This document shows, piece after piece, positions 63,777-64,000 of a DNA stretch of 64,000 nt. A program made the translations under genes and the position numbers. This DNA comes from Streptomyces regalis. Its GTDB lineage: Bacteria > Actinomycetota > Actinomycetes > Streptomycetales > Streptomycetaceae. The notes under the pieces were generated by a model that saw only the letters and a list, made by a program, of their open reading frames with translations, was not told where the DNA came from and did no database searches. The stretch is from assembly GCF_001509475.1 (NCBI RefSeq), contig NZ_LLZG01000399.1, positions 1 through 64,000 of the forward strand. Reading direction: 5' to 3'. The stretch's first letter is position 1; each line of letters starts with the position of its first letter.

Positions 63777-64000
63777 ATGACGAGAGCCGACCACCGGCGA
63801 GGCGGCGCCAGCAGCGCCGCACTCCGGTGGACGCGCGCTGCCGTCATCGCGCTGATGGCAGCGCTCGCTGTTCTCGTTCACCACGAGACGGCTGTGGCCA
63901 TCGCGTCTGTGCCACCCACGGCGGCCTCGGAAACGAGCATCCTCGCGGGTATGCACCACGCGGCCGCAATGACCCATTCCGTGCACACGGACGGGCACAC
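63777..64000 (+). CDS. small exported His/Met-rich protein, incomplete (DUF6153-like)
   Basis: At least 74 residues; the 3' end lies outside the window. A basic start, one hydrophobic helix (AAVIALMAALAVLVHHETAV), then a His/Met/Ala-rich outer part (AGMHHAAAMTHSVHTDGH). GGAG precedes the ATG at 63777. It resembles the 48,895 and 52,142 proteins. The CsoR box in its promoter points to copper induction. Confidence 0.65.
   Translation, partial: MTRADHRRGGASSAALRWTRAAVIALMAALAVLVHHETAVAIASVPPTAASETSILAGMHHAAAMTHSVHTDGH

Noticed and set aside
1..64000. CRISPR arrays, tRNA or rRNA genes, complete IS elements
   Set aside because: No regularly spaced repeats, cloverleaf-like sequence, rRNA segments or paired terminal repeats around a transposase were recognised by eye; a tRNA or IS search tool could still find one.

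Overview
The window is high-GC actinobacterial DNA and almost certainly Streptomyces. Third codon positions are nearly all G or C, GTG starts are frequent, several promoters look leaderless (a -10 hexamer 6-8 nt before the start codon), and the gene families are typical of the genus (DUF2293, DUF6153-like, TerD/TerC, MHYT, PspAA/PspAB, PpOx/F420). It has two halves.

Bases 1 to about 32,200 look like conserved chromosome. In order: an unfinished PEP/pyruvate-binding protein that runs off the left edge; a MocR regulator divergent from an AhpD-like protein; gltD; DUF1772; DUF2293; a uridine-kinase-like protein; a PPOX flavoprotein; a CBS protein; CorA; a methyltransferase; psuG-psuK for pseudouridine breakdown; a VOC protein; an MFS exporter; ogt; a secreted GDPD; an MHYT membrane sensor; uvrB; two TerD-type genes; a yybP-ykoY riboswitch before terC; a decayed Ca2+/H+ antiporter; an MHS transporter; an S66 peptidase; aroQ; and a polar amino-acid ABC transporter. 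ogt and uvrB share an identical 28-nt promoter that fits the RecA-independent (PafBC) DNA-damage consensus.

Bases 32,500 to about 40,400 are a scrap-yard typical of an integration site: the tail of an MBL hydrolase joined to a transposase piece, a 5'-truncated WD40 gene head-to-head with a 5'-truncated coiled-coil gene, a HEPN plus zinc-ribbon gene followed by a broken tyrosine recombinase, a frameshifted TIM-barrel gene behind a 19-codon ORF, a glycosidase-like gene, another transposase relic and a broken lipoprotein.

Bases 40,400 to 64,000 form a metal and envelope-stress island. A Ser/Thr kinase is followed by chrA, a receiver protein, a multicopper oxidase, a PadR regulator and DoxX. GATATC-N7-GATATC operators lie before doxX and chrA, with a weaker one before padR. 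Next come a SLOG-like gene with a truncated VKOR, a CBS-BON protein, secreted or lipoprotein copper-type proteins (DUF6153-like, DUF305, BNR, cupredoxin) and a His-rich membrane protein, then an ABC transporter and a pspA-pspAA-htpX-pspAB operon. A run of six small or membrane protein genes is divergent from a cupredoxin-P1B-ATPase-TRASH fusion (CopA), which is coupled to csoR. CsoR-type boxes lie before copA and before the last, unfinished gene.

Several broken genes differ from an intact frame by single bases in short homopolymers, so some may be sequence errors rather than true decay. No rRNA, tRNA, CRISPR array or complete insertion sequence was recognised.
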